From Jiella mangrovi (GTDB lineage Bacteria; Pseudomonadota; Alphaproteobacteria; Rhizobiales; Rhizobiaceae), in the NCBI RefSeq assembly GCF_017815135.1, contig NZ_JAGJCF010000006.1, forward strand, positions 1 through 64,000: a DNA stretch of 64,000 nt, given 5' to 3'. This document shows, in pieces, positions 54,223 through 62,961 of this stretch. The notes below the pieces were generated by a model. The model saw only the letters and a program-made list of their open reading frames with translations. It was not told the DNA's origin and ran no database searches. A program made the translations under genes and the position numbers. Positions within the stretch are counted from its first letter, which is position 1; each line of letters starts with the position of its first letter.

Positions 54223-55233
54223 TCAGCTCATCTTTCGGCGAACGCGCGGATCAAGCACGGCATAGAGAATGTCGACGATGAGCGAAGTCAGCATGAACAT
54301 CAGCGCGAACACCAGCGTCGCGCCCTGAATGACGGGGTAGTCGCGGTTGCGGATCGCCTCGTACATGTAGCGACCGATCCCCGGCCAGGAGAAGATCGTC
54401 TCGGTGAGGATCGCGCCGCCGAGCATCTCGGCGAATTTGAGACCGATGACGGTGATGGCGGGCAGGAGCGAATTGCGCAGCGCATGCCTGTAGACGACAT
54501 CGTGGCGGCTCAGCCCCTTGGCGCGGGCGGTGCGCACGAAATCCTCGTCCATCACTTCCAGCATGGTGGAGCGCACGAACCGGCCGAGCGTCGCGGCCAG
54601 AAACACCGCCAGCACCGTGGTCGGCAGCACCATATGGGCAATGGCGCTGGAGACCGCGCCTGGCTCGCCGGAAAGCCACGCATCGATGATCGAAAAGCCG
54701 GTGACCCGGTCGACGAAGAAATAGGGCGAGATGCGACCCGACACCGGCAGCCAGCCGAGCCAGATTGCAAACACCAGCTGCAGCAGGAGCGCGAGCAGAA
54801 AGGCCGGCATCGAAACGCCGGTCAGCGAAATCACGCGCACGCTGTGATCGAAGCCGGAATTGGCGCGGGTTGCGCTGACGACGCCGATCGGAATGCCGAC
54901 GACAATGGCGATCAGGACTGCGTTGATCGAGATTTCGAGCGTGGCCGGCAGGCGGATCAGGATCTCGTTCAGCACCGGCTGGCCGCTCTTCAGCGAGTGG
55001 CCCATGTCGCCATGCAGGAGCCCGATGAAATAGCTCCAGAACTGGAAGAGCGCCGGCTGGTCGAGATCGAGCTGAGCGCGGAGCGCGATGATCTGGTCCC
55101 GGGTGGCACCCGGGCCGAGCAGGGTGACGGCCGGATCGCCCGGAATGAGGCGCACGAGCGAAAACACGATCACCAGCACCAGGAGCAGCACCGGTATCAA
55201 TGCCAGCAGCCGCCGCACGAGAAATGCAAACAT
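54223..55233 (-). CDS. Peptide/opine-type ABC transporter permease (DppB-like)
   Basis: A 336-residue permease. The signatures are RRLLALIPVLLLVLVIVFSL, GDPAVTLLGPGATRDQI, YFIGLLHGDMGHSLKSGQPV and the EAA loop TARAKGLSRHDVVYRHALRN followed by TETIFSWPGIGRYMYEAI. The ATG at 55233 has an AAGGTG site; the frame upstream to 55323 has no homology. It is 162 bases after the secreted binding protein and 10 bases before the DppC-like gene. Confidence 0.92.
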   Translation of the reverse strand: MFAFLVRRLLALIPVLLLVLVIVFSLVRLIPGDPAVTLLGPGATRDQIIALRAQLDLDQPALFQFWSYFIGLLHGDMGHSLKSGQPVLNEILIRLPATLEISINAVLIAIVVGIPIGVVSATRANSGFDHSVRVISLTGVSMPAFLLALLLQLVFAIWLGWLPVSGRISPYFFVDRVTGFSIIDAWLSGEPGAVSSAIAHMVLPTTVLAVFLAATLGRFVRSTMLEVMDEDFVRTARAKGLSRHDVVYRHALRNSLLPAITVIGLKFAEMLGGAILTETIFSWPGIGRYMYEAIRNRDYPVIQGATLVFALMFMLTSLIVDILYAVLDPRVRRKMS

Positions 55234-55395
55234 TCGGTCACCTTGCAGAAGGAGACGGCTCGGCTTGGGTGATGCCGAGCCGTCCGATGCCTTCATGCCC
55301 GCCGAGGCTGCTGTTGAAGGCAAATCATGTGAAGTGCCGCGCCCGCCGGCCGCTCTGTGGCGGAGGCGAGCCGGCCTTCATCGGGAGCGTTCCGA

Positions 55396-56994
55396 TTATT
55401 CCTTCGATACGCCCCAATATTCGGTCAGCGGCGGCGCCGAGTTGATGACCAGGCCATCGACATTCGCGCGGGTGAACACGATCAGATTCGGGCTGAACAG
55501 ATAGGCCGCCGGGACTTCTTTCACGAGATCTTCCTGGATTTCGCCGTAAAGCGCCTTGCGGGCGTCCATGTCGGGATCCTGCTGGGCCTTGAGGATCAGC
55601 GCGTCGAGCGACTTGTTCTCGGGCATGCGGAAGGTCATGGCCGTGTCCTTGAGGCTCGACAGATAGCCGATGGTGATGTGCGCGTCCGGGTCGTTGTACC
55701 ACGGCTGACGGCCATCGAGCGCGATGTCCCAGTCACCGGCGACATGCAGCGCGCGGTAGGACGGGAACTCGGTCTGGGCGATCTCGGTGTTGATGCCGAC
55801 GGCGGCGAGATTGGCCTGAACGAAGGTCGCGACATCGCCCCAGAGCGAGCCCTGGAAGGAATAGAGCTTGAGGTTCAGATCGCCCGGCTTGTAGCCGGCT
55901 TCCGCCAGAAGCTTCTTGGCAAGCTCCGGATCGTATTTCGGCGCGAGATCCTTGACCTTGGGGTCGAAGGCCCAGCTATTGGAGGTGAGTGGGCCGTAGA
56001 CGCGCTCGGCCGTGCCGTCGAAGACGCCGGAGAGCAGGCCGTCATAGTCGATCGCGTGGGCGATGGCTTCCCGGACCTTCAGATCGGCGACCGGCGAATC
56101 CGCTTTCGAGTTGTTGAACTCCAGCTGGCGGATGATCTGCGAGGGCTTCTCGATGATCTTGATGTCCGGATTGTCGGCGAAGGCCTTCATTTCCTCCGTC
56201 GGAACGGCTGACAGCTGGCTCTGCTGCTGGATGACGTCGATGCCGCCGTTTTCCAGCTCCAGCCTGCGGGTCGAGGCCTCGGGGATGATCCGGTAGATCA
56301 GGCGCTTGAGCTTGGAGGCGCCGCGGAAATATTTCGGGTTGGCATCGAGCACCACGCGGGTGTCCGCCTCGTAGGCGCGGAACGCGAACGGTCCCGTACC
56401 GACCGGGTGTTTGGCGAAGTCGGCGCCGTATTTCTCGACGGCGGCGGGCGAGACGATCGCCGCCTGCGGCTGCGCCAGGATCGACATGAACGCCGGATAG
56501 GGCTCGCTCAGATGGATGACCACCTCGCTGTCCGTCGGCGTGTCGATGCCCTCGATCATGCCGAGCGAGGCCTCGACGTAGGGGTTCAGCTTCTTGGTCC
56601 GCTCCAGCGAGAATTTCACGGCTTCGGCATTGAGCGGGGTGCCGTCCTGAAACTCGACGCCGTTTTGCAGGTCGAAGGTGAAGGTCTTTCCGTCCTCGGA
56701 GATCGACCAGTCCTTGGCGAGGCGGCCCTCAAGCTTGGAGAAATCCGGCGCCTTCCAGGCGACCAGCGTGTCGAAAACGTTGAGGATGATCTCGCTGCCG
56801 ACAGGTTCGGCCTTGTTGGTGCCGGGCTCGAGGCCGGCGGGGTCGGACGGAACCGCGATCACGAGCGTTTCGCTCTCTTGCGCGATGGCGGTAGTGGCGA
56901 AGCTGGCGACAGCACCGGCGGACACGAAGGCGGCAAAGCTCATGGCCAATGCGGCACCTGACATCGCGCCGAAGGATCTGCGGGTCAGGCTCAT
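55396..56994 (-). CDS. Secreted solute-binding protein, family 5 (peptide/opine type)
   Basis: A 532-residue periplasmic binding protein with a twin-arginine-like signal (MSLTRRSFGAMSGAALAM… ending AIAQE). The mature part starts LVIAVPSDPAGLEPGT and has DWSISEDGKTFTFDLQNGVEFQDG, VGTGPFAFRAYEADTRV and KVREAIAHAIDYDGLL, all typical of DppA/OppA/NikA-type proteins. It is the first transporter gene of the minus operon. The substrate is not predictable; the neighbours suggest a compound with N-C bonds to hydrolyse and sulfur to remove. Confidence 0.93.
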   Translation of the reverse strand: MSLTRRSFGAMSGAALAMSFAAFVSAGAVASFATTAIAQESETLVIAVPSDPAGLEPGTNKAEPVGSEIILNVFDTLVAWKAPDFSKLEGRLAKDWSISEDGKTFTFDLQNGVEFQDGTPLNAEAVKFSLERTKKLNPYVEASLGMIEGIDTPTDSEVVIHLSEPYPAFMSILAQPQAAIVSPAAVEKYGADFAKHPVGTGPFAFRAYEADTRVVLDANPKYFRGASKLKRLIYRIIPEASTRRLELENGGIDVIQQQSQLSAVPTEEMKAFADNPDIKIIEKPSQIIRQLEFNNSKADSPVADLKVREAIAHAIDYDGLLSGVFDGTAERVYGPLTSNSWAFDPKVKDLAPKYDPELAKKLLAEAGYKPGDLNLKLYSFQGSLWGDVATFVQANLAAVGINTEIAQTEFPSYRALHVAGDWDIALDGRQPWYNDPDAHITIGYLSSLKDTAMTFRMPENKSLDALILKAQQDPDMDARKALYGEIQEDLVKEVPAAYLFSPNLIVFTRANVDGLVINSAPPLTEYWGVSKE

Positions 56995-57051
56995 ACTGAA
57001 CTCCTCTTGTTTTCGACCGTCCGGATTTTTCCGGCGAAAGCTATTTCAATA

Positions 57052-57120
57052 CCCGTGATATTTCTTTTGCAATATCCAAAACAGAATCGAACGTCACGAA
57101 CTGGAGGATTTTGCGCAAAA
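57052..57120. promoter_or_regulatory. AT-rich promoter/operator region upstream of the binding-protein gene
   Basis: The 183-base gap holds CCCGTGATATTTC at 57052-57064, a near match to CCCGGTGATATATC on the opposite strand at 58071-58084, and a perfect 12-base palindrome TTTTGCGCAAAA at 57109-57120. A TTGCAA-17-TTGAAA promoter-like pair overlaps the first motif on the minus strand. A common regulator for both operons is suggested. Confidence 0.4.
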
Positions 57121-57177
57121 CAGGACTTGTCTGATTAGCGATTATGCATCTGCACCGATGCGCTGCACACAGGTTGA

Positions 57178-58044
57178 TCAGCGTGGAAACGGGCCGCGCC
57201 TGACCGGCCGGTCACCGCGGCTCACATATTGCGACCAGGAGCCCGGATACATCGCCGCCTCGACGCCAATCGCGGCAAGCGCCAGCACCTCGTGCGCCGC
57301 CGACATGCCGGCTCCGCAATAGACCCCGACCGGCTTTTCGCCGTCGACGCCGAGCCCTGAAAACAGCTCCCTGAGTGTGGCGCTGTCGGCGAACGGGCCG
57401 GGGTCGGTCAGCGTGTCGATCGTCGGCGCACTCAGGGCGCCCGGGATATGCCCGCGCGCCGGCTCGCCACCGACCTCGGGGCCGCCAATATAGTTGGGCC
57501 GGATGCGGGCATCGAGCAGTACGCCCTGGTCCGCAAGCGCGGCCGCCTGATCGGCACCAAATTGCGGCATATGCCCTTCCGTCAAAGAAATATCTGATTT
57601 TTCTGGCTTTAATGGCTCGCCGGCGGTCGGAAGTCCGGCCGCAATCCAGGCCGGCAGACCGCCGTCGAGCACGCGGACATCCGGCAGTCCCGCCCATCTC
57701 AGCACCCACCATGCGCGCGCTGCCGTCATCGCCCGATCGGCGTCGTAGATGACCACCGGGCGCTCGCGGGTGAGGCCCCAGCCCCGGGCCGCGGCCGTCA
57801 GATCGGCGATCGCGGGAAGCGGCCGGTTGCCGGCCTCCGGGCTCGCCGGCCCCTGAAAGTCGCGATAGGCCTCGCTCTCCACCGCGCCCGGAATATAGAC
57901 GCCGTTCCGCGAGTCGGCGCCGGTATAGGGATTGGAGGATTGCACCACCAGAATGTGCGGGGCGGCCGACCCCTCCATCATCTCGAAAAGCGCCTGTGGC
58001 GTCACCAGCACCCGGCTGCGCGTCTCGTCGTCAATCCTCAGCAT
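57178..58044 (-). CDS. Thiosulfate/3-mercaptopyruvate-type sulfurtransferase (two rhodanese domains)
   Basis: A 288-residue tandem-rhodanese protein. The N-terminal domain (about 12-140) lacks the Cys (IYDADRAMTAAR, Asp101), as usual, and the C-terminal domain (160-280) has the active-site Cys243 in VGVYCGAGMSAAHE, close to the CG[S/A]G loop of mercaptopyruvate sulfurtransferases. It moves sulfane sulfur to an acceptor such as cyanide or a thiol. It lies 183 bases before the binding-protein gene and divergent from the ATPase operon. Together with the C-S lyase at the window end it implies a sulfur-bearing substrate. Confidence 0.88.
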   Translation of the reverse strand: MLRIDDETRSRVLVTPQALFEMMEGSAAPHILVVQSSNPYTGADSRNGVYIPGAVESEAYRDFQGPASPEAGNRPLPAIADLTAAARGWGLTRERPVVIYDADRAMTAARAWWVLRWAGLPDVRVLDGGLPAWIAAGLPTAGEPLKPEKSDISLTEGHMPQFGADQAAALADQGVLLDARIRPNYIGGPEVGGEPARGHIPGALSAPTIDTLTDPGPFADSATLRELFSGLGVDGEKPVGVYCGAGMSAAHEVLALAAIGVEAAMYPGSWSQYVSRGDRPVRRGPFPR

Positions 58045-58069
58045 CGAAGCCTCTCAAGCTGCGTATCCA

Positions 58070-58123
58070 TGATATATCACCGGGCATTTTATTTTTGATA
58101 GAACGGTTGCAATGCGGTGTAAA
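58070..58123 (+). promoter_or_regulatory. Promoter and operator of the plus-strand catabolic operon
   Basis: TTGATA (58095-58100) and TGTAAA (58118-58123), 17 bases apart, fit a sigma-70-type promoter with the ATG 50 bases downstream. Just upstream is the perfect palindrome TGATATATCA (58070-58079), shared in part with the binding-protein promoter region. The divergent sulfurtransferase starts at 58044, so the site could control both directions. Confidence 0.5.
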
Positions 58124-58173
58124 TCGATGCAACAAAAAAGTCTTCCGCGTTCCTCTCCACGGAAATCGCCGTC

Positions 58174-59967
58174 ATGTCCATTCTGTCCGTCCGCGACCTG
58201 ACCACCGCCTTTTCGACCGCCGAAGGCTGGCGCAACGCCGTCGACGGCGTGAGCTTCGATGTCGATGCGGGAGAAACCCTGGCGATCGTCGGCGAGTCGG
58301 GCTCCGGCAAGAGCGTCACCGCGCTGTCGGTCATGGGCCTGCTCCCGAAAGGCAAGGCGCGGGTGACCGGCGCGGTCCATTTCCGCGGCCGCGATCTGCT
58401 GGCGCTATCCGAAGAGGAGATGCAGGCTGTGCGCGGCAACGAGGTGGCGATGATCTTTCAGGAGCCGATGACTTCGCTGAACCCGGTGATGTCCGTCGGT
58501 GCCCAGATTGCCGAACCTTTGCGGCGCCATCGCGGCTTGGCGAAGCGGGCCGCGATGAAGGAGGCGGTCCGGCTGATGGACCGGGTGCGGATCCCGGCCG
58601 CGGCCAGGCGCGCCTCGGAATATCCTCATGAAATGTCCGGCGGCATGCTGCAGCGCGTGATGATCGCGACCGCGCTTGCCTGCGCGCCGAAGCTGTTGAT
58701 CGCCGACGAGCCGACCACGGCGCTCGACGTGACGATCCAGGCGCAGATCCTGGAGCTGATCAAGGAGCTGCAGGCCGAGGACAACATGGCGGTGATGTTC
58801 ATCACCCACGACATGGGCGTGGTTGCCGAAATCGCCGAAAAGACCGTGGTGATGTACCGCTCCAAAGTGCTGGAGACGGGTGCCACCGAGGACGTCTTCG
58901 CCCGGCCGGCGACCGATTACACCCGTGAGCTTCTGGCCGCCGCTCCCCGCCTCGGCGATCTCGGCGAAAGCCCCGTTCCTCGCCCCTATCCCGGGCGCGA
59001 CGGTGTGCTGGCCGATCCGGTCGACACCGTCGATCACGGCGGCGAGGCTCTCCTCGAGGTCAAGAATCTCTGCGCCCGGTTCGATCTGCGCAAGGGTGTT
59101 CTCGGCCGGGTTCACGCTCGTGTCCACGCGGTGGAGAACGTCTCGTTTTCGCTGCGCAGGGGCGAGACGCTTGCGCTCGTCGGGGAATCGGGCTGCGGCA
59201 AATCCACCACCGGACGCGCCATTCTCCGGCTGACCAAATCCGTCTCCGGCACGGTCACGCTGGACGGGCAGAATGTTTCGAGCCTGTCGCACACCGAGCT
59301 GATGCGGCTTCGCCAGTCGATGCAGATGATTTTTCAGGATCCGTTCTCCAGCCTCAACCCGCGCATGCGGGTCGGCGCGGCGATCGCGGAGCCGATGCTC
59401 GCCCATGGTCTGGCAAAGCCTGCCGAAGCGCGAACCAGGGTCGCCGGCCTTCTGGAAAATGTCGGGCTTTCGCCGGATATGGCGACGCGCTGGCCGCATG
59501 AATTTTCCGGTGGGCAGCGCCAGCGCATCGCGATCGCCCGCGCGCTCGGTCTCGATCCGAAGCTGATCATCGCGGACGAGTCCGTCTCCGCCCTCGATGT
59601 CACCATCAAGGCGCAGGTGGTGAATCTGATGATGCGGCTGCAGCAGGAACTCGGCCTGTCTTATCTGTTCATCAGCCATGACATGGCCGTGGTCGAACGC
59701 GTCAGCCACCGGGTCGCCGTCATGCTTCTCGGCGAGATCGTCGAGATCGGACCGCGCGCCGAGATCTTCGCCAACCCCGCCCATCCCTATACGAAGCGCC
59801 TGCTCTCCGCCGTGCCGGAACCGGACCCCGCCCGCCGGCTGATGCGGCGCGACATCCCGCTTCAGGAACTGAAAAGCCCGATCTTTCCCGCCGACTTCAT
59901 GCCGCCGCGCCGTGTCTATGACACGGTCGGTCCCGATCATTTCGTCATGCGCCAAGAGGCCGCGTGA
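58174..59967 (+). CDS. Two-domain ABC transporter ATPase (DppD-DppF fusion)
   Basis: A 597-residue ATPase with both peptide-transporter nucleotide-binding domains in one chain, like GsiA. Domain 1 (about 3-265): Walker [30 protein letters not shown], Walker [14 protein letters not shown]. Domain 2 (about 290-560): [47 protein letters not shown] (Glu followed by Ser rather than Pro). The permeases and binding proteins are encoded on the other strand across the 129-base divergent region. It overlaps the racemase gene by 4 bases (GTGA). Confidence 0.94.
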   Translation: MSILSVRDLTTAFSTAEGWRNAVDGVSFDVDAGETLAIVGESGSGKSVTALSVMGLLPKGKARVTGAVHFRGRDLLALSEEEMQAVRGNEVAMIFQEPMTSLNPVMSVGAQIAEPLRRHRGLAKRAAMKEAVRLMDRVRIPAAARRASEYPHEMSGGMLQRVMIATALACAPKLLIADEPTTALDVTIQAQILELIKELQAEDNMAVMFITHDMGVVAEIAEKTVVMYRSKVLETGATEDVFARPATDYTRELLAAAPRLGDLGESPVPRPYPGRDGVLADPVDTVDHGGEALLEVKNLCARFDLRKGVLGRVHARVHAVENVSFSLRRGETLALVGESGCGKSTTGRAILRLTKSVSGTVTLDGQNVSSLSHTELMRLRQSMQMIFQDPFSSLNPRMRVGAAIAEPMLAHGLAKPAEARTRVAGLLENVGLSPDMATRWPHEFSGGQRQRIAIARALGLDPKLIIADESVSALDVTIKAQVVNLMMRLQQELGLSYLFISHDMAVVERVSHRVAVMLLGEIVEIGPRAEIFANPAHPYTKRLLSAVPEPDPARRLMRRDIPLQELKSPIFPADFMPPRRVYDTVGPDHFVMRQEAA

Positions 59968-60653
59968 GCCTGCAGAGTAACAATATCATGGCGCGTATTC
60001 TCGTTCTGAACCCCAACAGTTCCGAGAAGGTGACGGACTCCATCCGTCGCTCTGTTGCCGGCCTTGGCGCGACAACGGACCACCAGCTCGTGTTCGAGCG
60101 CCTGCCGGCGGCCCCGCTCGGCATCGAAGACGACGCCGATGTCGAGGCCGTCGGCCCGATGGTGCGTGCGCGCGCACTCGTCGGCGATGCCGATGCCGTG
60201 GTCGTCGCCTGTTTTTCCGATCCCGGCGTCGACGATACCCGCTCGGTGGTGACGGACATCCCGGTGATCGGCGTCGCCGAGGCCGGCTATTATGCCGCGC
60301 TCCAGTTCGGCCGGCGCTTCGGCGTCGTCTCGCTCGGCCCGGCCTCGATTGCGCGCCATGCGGTGCGGATCAATAGGCTCGGCATCGCCGCCCGTCTCGC
60401 CGGCGATCGCTCGGCAGACCTCACGGTCGAGGAATCGGGCGACGAGGGACTGTCGCGCGCCAAGGTCATCGAGACCGGCAAGGCGCTTGCGAGTCAGGAT
60501 GGCGCCGATGTCATCGTGCTCGGCTGTGCCGGCATGGGCAACCAGCGCCCGTTCCTGCAGCAGGCGATCGGCCTGCCCGTCATCGATCCGGTGCAGGCCG
60601 GGGTCGCCGCCGCGATTTCCGCTCTCAATCTCGAATATATTGCGAAGGCTTGA
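59964..60653 (+). CDS. Asp/Glu/hydantoin-racemase-family protein
   Basis: A 229-residue racemase-fold enzyme with the start ILVLNPNSSEKVTDSI and two catalytic cysteines, Cys83 (VVVACFSDPG) and Cys188 (VLGCAGM), as in hydantoin and allantoin racemases. It would invert a stereocentre before ring opening by the next enzyme. The GTG at 59964 has an AAGAGG site and overlaps the ATPase stop by 4 bases; the ATG at 59988 (MARILVLNP) is closer to usual family starts. The substrate could be a 5-substituted hydantoin or a related ring. Confidence 0.86.
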   Translation: MSLQSNNIMARILVLNPNSSEKVTDSIRRSVAGLGATTDHQLVFERLPAAPLGIEDDADVEAVGPMVRARALVGDADAVVVACFSDPGVDDTRSVVTDIPVIGVAEAGYYAALQFGRRFGVVSLGPASIARHAVRINRLGIAARLAGDRSADLTVEESGDEGLSRAKVIETGKALASQDGADVIVLGCAGMGNQRPFLQQAIGLPVIDPVQAGVAAAISALNLEYIAKA

Positions 60654-60655
60654 AT

Positions 60656-62023
60656 ATGGACCTGTTATTGCGCGGAACCGTCATCACTCCGCTTGCCGCC
60701 ATCGAAGGCGGCTGGATCGGCGTTCGTGACGGCAAGATCGCGGCGATCGGCGACGGCACCGCGACGCCGCCGGAGGCGGCGAAGACCGTCGATTACGGTG
60801 ATCGCCTGATCTTGCCCGGCGTGATCGACGGCCAGACCCACGCGACCAGCGCCAAGGGGCTTCAAGGCATCGGCGATACCACCCGCTCGGCGATTGCCGG
60901 CGGTGTCACGACGCTGGTCGACATGCCGTTCGACAACCCGGCCCCGCTCGACCGACCCGAACGGCTTGCGGCAAAGGTCGAAGCGATCGCCGCTCACAGC
61001 CATGCCGATATCGCGCTTTACGCAACAGTCACCGCCGAGACCGGCACGGAAGAGATCGACGCGCTGATTGCTGGCGGCGTCGTTGCCTTCAAGATCTCCT
61101 CGTTTGAGAGCTCGCCGACGCGGTTTCCCAGGATCGATGCCGCGCTGATGCTCGACATCATGGAAAAGCTTGCCCCGACCAACCTGCCGATCGGCCTCCA
61201 CAACGAGGATCAGGAAATCGTGCTCGCGCGCATGGCGCGCGCCCGCGCGGCCGGCGAAAACGGCATCACCGCTCACTCCGCCGCCAGGCCCGTGGCCGCC
61301 GAGCTTGCGGCGACCGCCCAGTTTCTGGCGCTTGCGCAGGCAACCGGCGCGCATGCCCATCCGGTGCATCTGTCGAGTGGCGACGGGTTCTCGCAGGTCG
61401 GCGCCTTCGCTGAGCTTGGCGTGCGCGCCACCGGAGAAACCTGCGTGCATTATCTCTGGTTCGATGCCGCCCGCGATGGCGAAAGGCTTGGCCCGCGCAT
61501 GAAGGTCAATCCGCCGATCCGCCCCGGCGAGGTCGAAAATCTCTGGGATGCGATCGTGGATGGGCTCGTCGCCTTCACCTCGTCGGATCATTCCAGCTGG
61601 CCGATCGACGGCAAGCTGACGGACTCGATCTTCGATGCCGGCGCCGGCGTGCCGGGTCTCGAAACGCTGCTCCCGGCCTTCTTCACCGCCGCCGAAGCAC
61701 GTGGCCTCGACGCCGCCATGCTCGCCGCCGAACAGCTCTCGGAGCGCCCGGCCGCCTTCTTCGGCATCGCCGATCGCAAGGGCGCGATCCGGGTCGGCAT
61801 GGATGCGGATTTCGCCATTCTGGAACAGGGCGCCTTCATCTGGGATGAGGCGAAGGCCCATGACGGCCTGAACTGGTCGCCCTTCCATGGCGACACCTTC
61901 ACGGTGCGGGTCGCGGCCACGTATCTGCGCGGCGAATGCGGCTTCGACGGCAACGCCATCACCGGCCGGCAGGGCTCGGGGCGCCATGTCGCGCGCGGCG
62001 CCAATTGCTGGTTCGGCAACTGA
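60656..62023 (+). CDS. Cyclic amidohydrolase (dihydropyrimidinase/allantoinase/D-hydantoinase superfamily)
   Basis: A 455-residue metal-dependent amidohydrolase. Ligands fitting the superfamily are Lys146 (VVAFKISSF, carboxylated in relatives), His182, His238 (HPVHLSS) and Asp311 (SSDHSSWP). The first metal motif reads LPGVIDGQTHATS, with Gln60 where the family has the first His of HxH, so the metal site may be altered. The ATG at 60656 with a GAAGG site is preferred over a TTG at 60650. It follows the racemase by two bases, suggesting racemase then ring-opening. Allantoinase or DHOase activity is not assured. Confidence 0.85.
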   Translation: MDLLLRGTVITPLAAIEGGWIGVRDGKIAAIGDGTATPPEAAKTVDYGDRLILPGVIDGQTHATSAKGLQGIGDTTRSAIAGGVTTLVDMPFDNPAPLDRPERLAAKVEAIAAHSHADIALYATVTAETGTEEIDALIAGGVVAFKISSFESSPTRFPRIDAALMLDIMEKLAPTNLPIGLHNEDQEIVLARMARARAAGENGITAHSAARPVAAELAATAQFLALAQATGAHAHPVHLSSGDGFSQVGAFAELGVRATGETCVHYLWFDAARDGERLGPRMKVNPPIRPGEVENLWDAIVDGLVAFTSSDHSSWPIDGKLTDSIFDAGAGVPGLETLLPAFFTAAEARGLDAAMLAAEQLSERPAAFFGIADRKGAIRVGMDADFAILEQGAFIWDEAKAHDGLNWSPFHGDTFTVRVAATYLRGECGFDGNAITGRQGSGRHVARGANCWFGN

Positions 62024-62034
62024 GGATAGGGAAG

Positions 62035-62961
62035 ATGAGCCTTCTGACCAACGACGCCAGAGGCGTCTACGTGATCTCGGTCACGCCGTTTCACGACAAC
62101 GGCGCGGTCGATTTCGACAGTCTCGACCGCGTTACCGACTTCTATCTCGAAAAGGGTGCGACCGGCATCACCGTGCTCGGCATGATGGGCGAAGCGCCGA
62201 AGCTGACCCAGGCGGAAGCGCGCGAAATCGTCGAGCGCGTCATCAGGCGCGCTGCGGGCACGCCAGTCGTCGCCGGTGTCTCTGCCCCCGGCCTCGCCGC
62301 GATTTCCGAGCTTTCGAAGGTCGTGATGGATCTGGGCGCTGCAGGCGTCATGATCGCCCCGCCCGCAAGCCTGCGGACCGACGAGCAGATCGCGACCTAT
62401 TACGGCCAGGCCTGCGCCGCCGCCGGCGATGGTGTGCCTGTCGTGCTGCAGGATTTCCCGCTGTCGACGGGCGTGCAGATCTCCGTTCCGCTGATGGGCC
62501 GGATCATCGAGGACAACGACCAGATCGTCATGCTGAAGCATGAGGACTGGCCGGGCCTCGCCAAGATCTCCGCGCTGCGCGATGCCGAGAGCAAGGGTCG
62601 CCGCCGGATCTCGATCCTCTGCGGCAATGGCGGCGTGTTCCTGCCGGAAGAGATGGCGCGCGGTGCCAATGGTGCGATGACCGGCTTCGGCTATCCGGAA
62701 ATGATGGCGGATGTGGTCGCGCTTGCGGATGCCGGCGACATGGACCGGGCGCAGGATATCTTCGACGCCTATCTGCCGCTGGTGCGCTACGAGCAGCAGC
62801 CGGGTCTCGGCCTTGCCGTGCGCAAATATGCGCTCGCAAAGCGCGGCGCGATTGCCTCCGCGGCTCTGCGCAAGCCCGGCGCCGGACTTGCGCCGGCCGC
62901 CGTCGTCGAGGTCGAGCGCCTCATCGAAAGACAGACAAGAAGACTGAAGGAACTCGGCTGA
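62035..62961 (+). CDS. DHDPS/NAL-family class-I aldolase, catalytic Tyr absent
   Basis: A 308-residue (beta/alpha)8 lyase or synthase. The Schiff-base Lys168 is in VMLKHEDW, and the entry segment TGITVLGMMGE replaces the GTTGE of DapA. The loop LQDFPLSTG lacks the Tyr of LYNVPSRTG, so this is not dihydrodipicolinate synthase. The family includes many pyruvate-forming or -using aldolases, dehydratases and deaminases. The ATG at 62035 has AGGG upstream. It is 11 bases after the amidohydrolase and its stop shares one base with the SDR start. Confidence 0.84.
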   Translation: MSLLTNDARGVYVISVTPFHDNGAVDFDSLDRVTDFYLEKGATGITVLGMMGEAPKLTQAEAREIVERVIRRAAGTPVVAGVSAPGLAAISELSKVVMDLGAAGVMIAPPASLRTDEQIATYYGQACAAAGDGVPVVLQDFPLSTGVQISVPLMGRIIEDNDQIVMLKHEDWPGLAKISALRDAESKGRRRISILCGNGGVFLPEEMARGANGAMTGFGYPEMMADVVALADAGDMDRAQDIFDAYLPLVRYEQQPGLGLAVRKYALAKRGAIASAALRKPGAGLAPAAVVEVERLIERQTRRLKELG

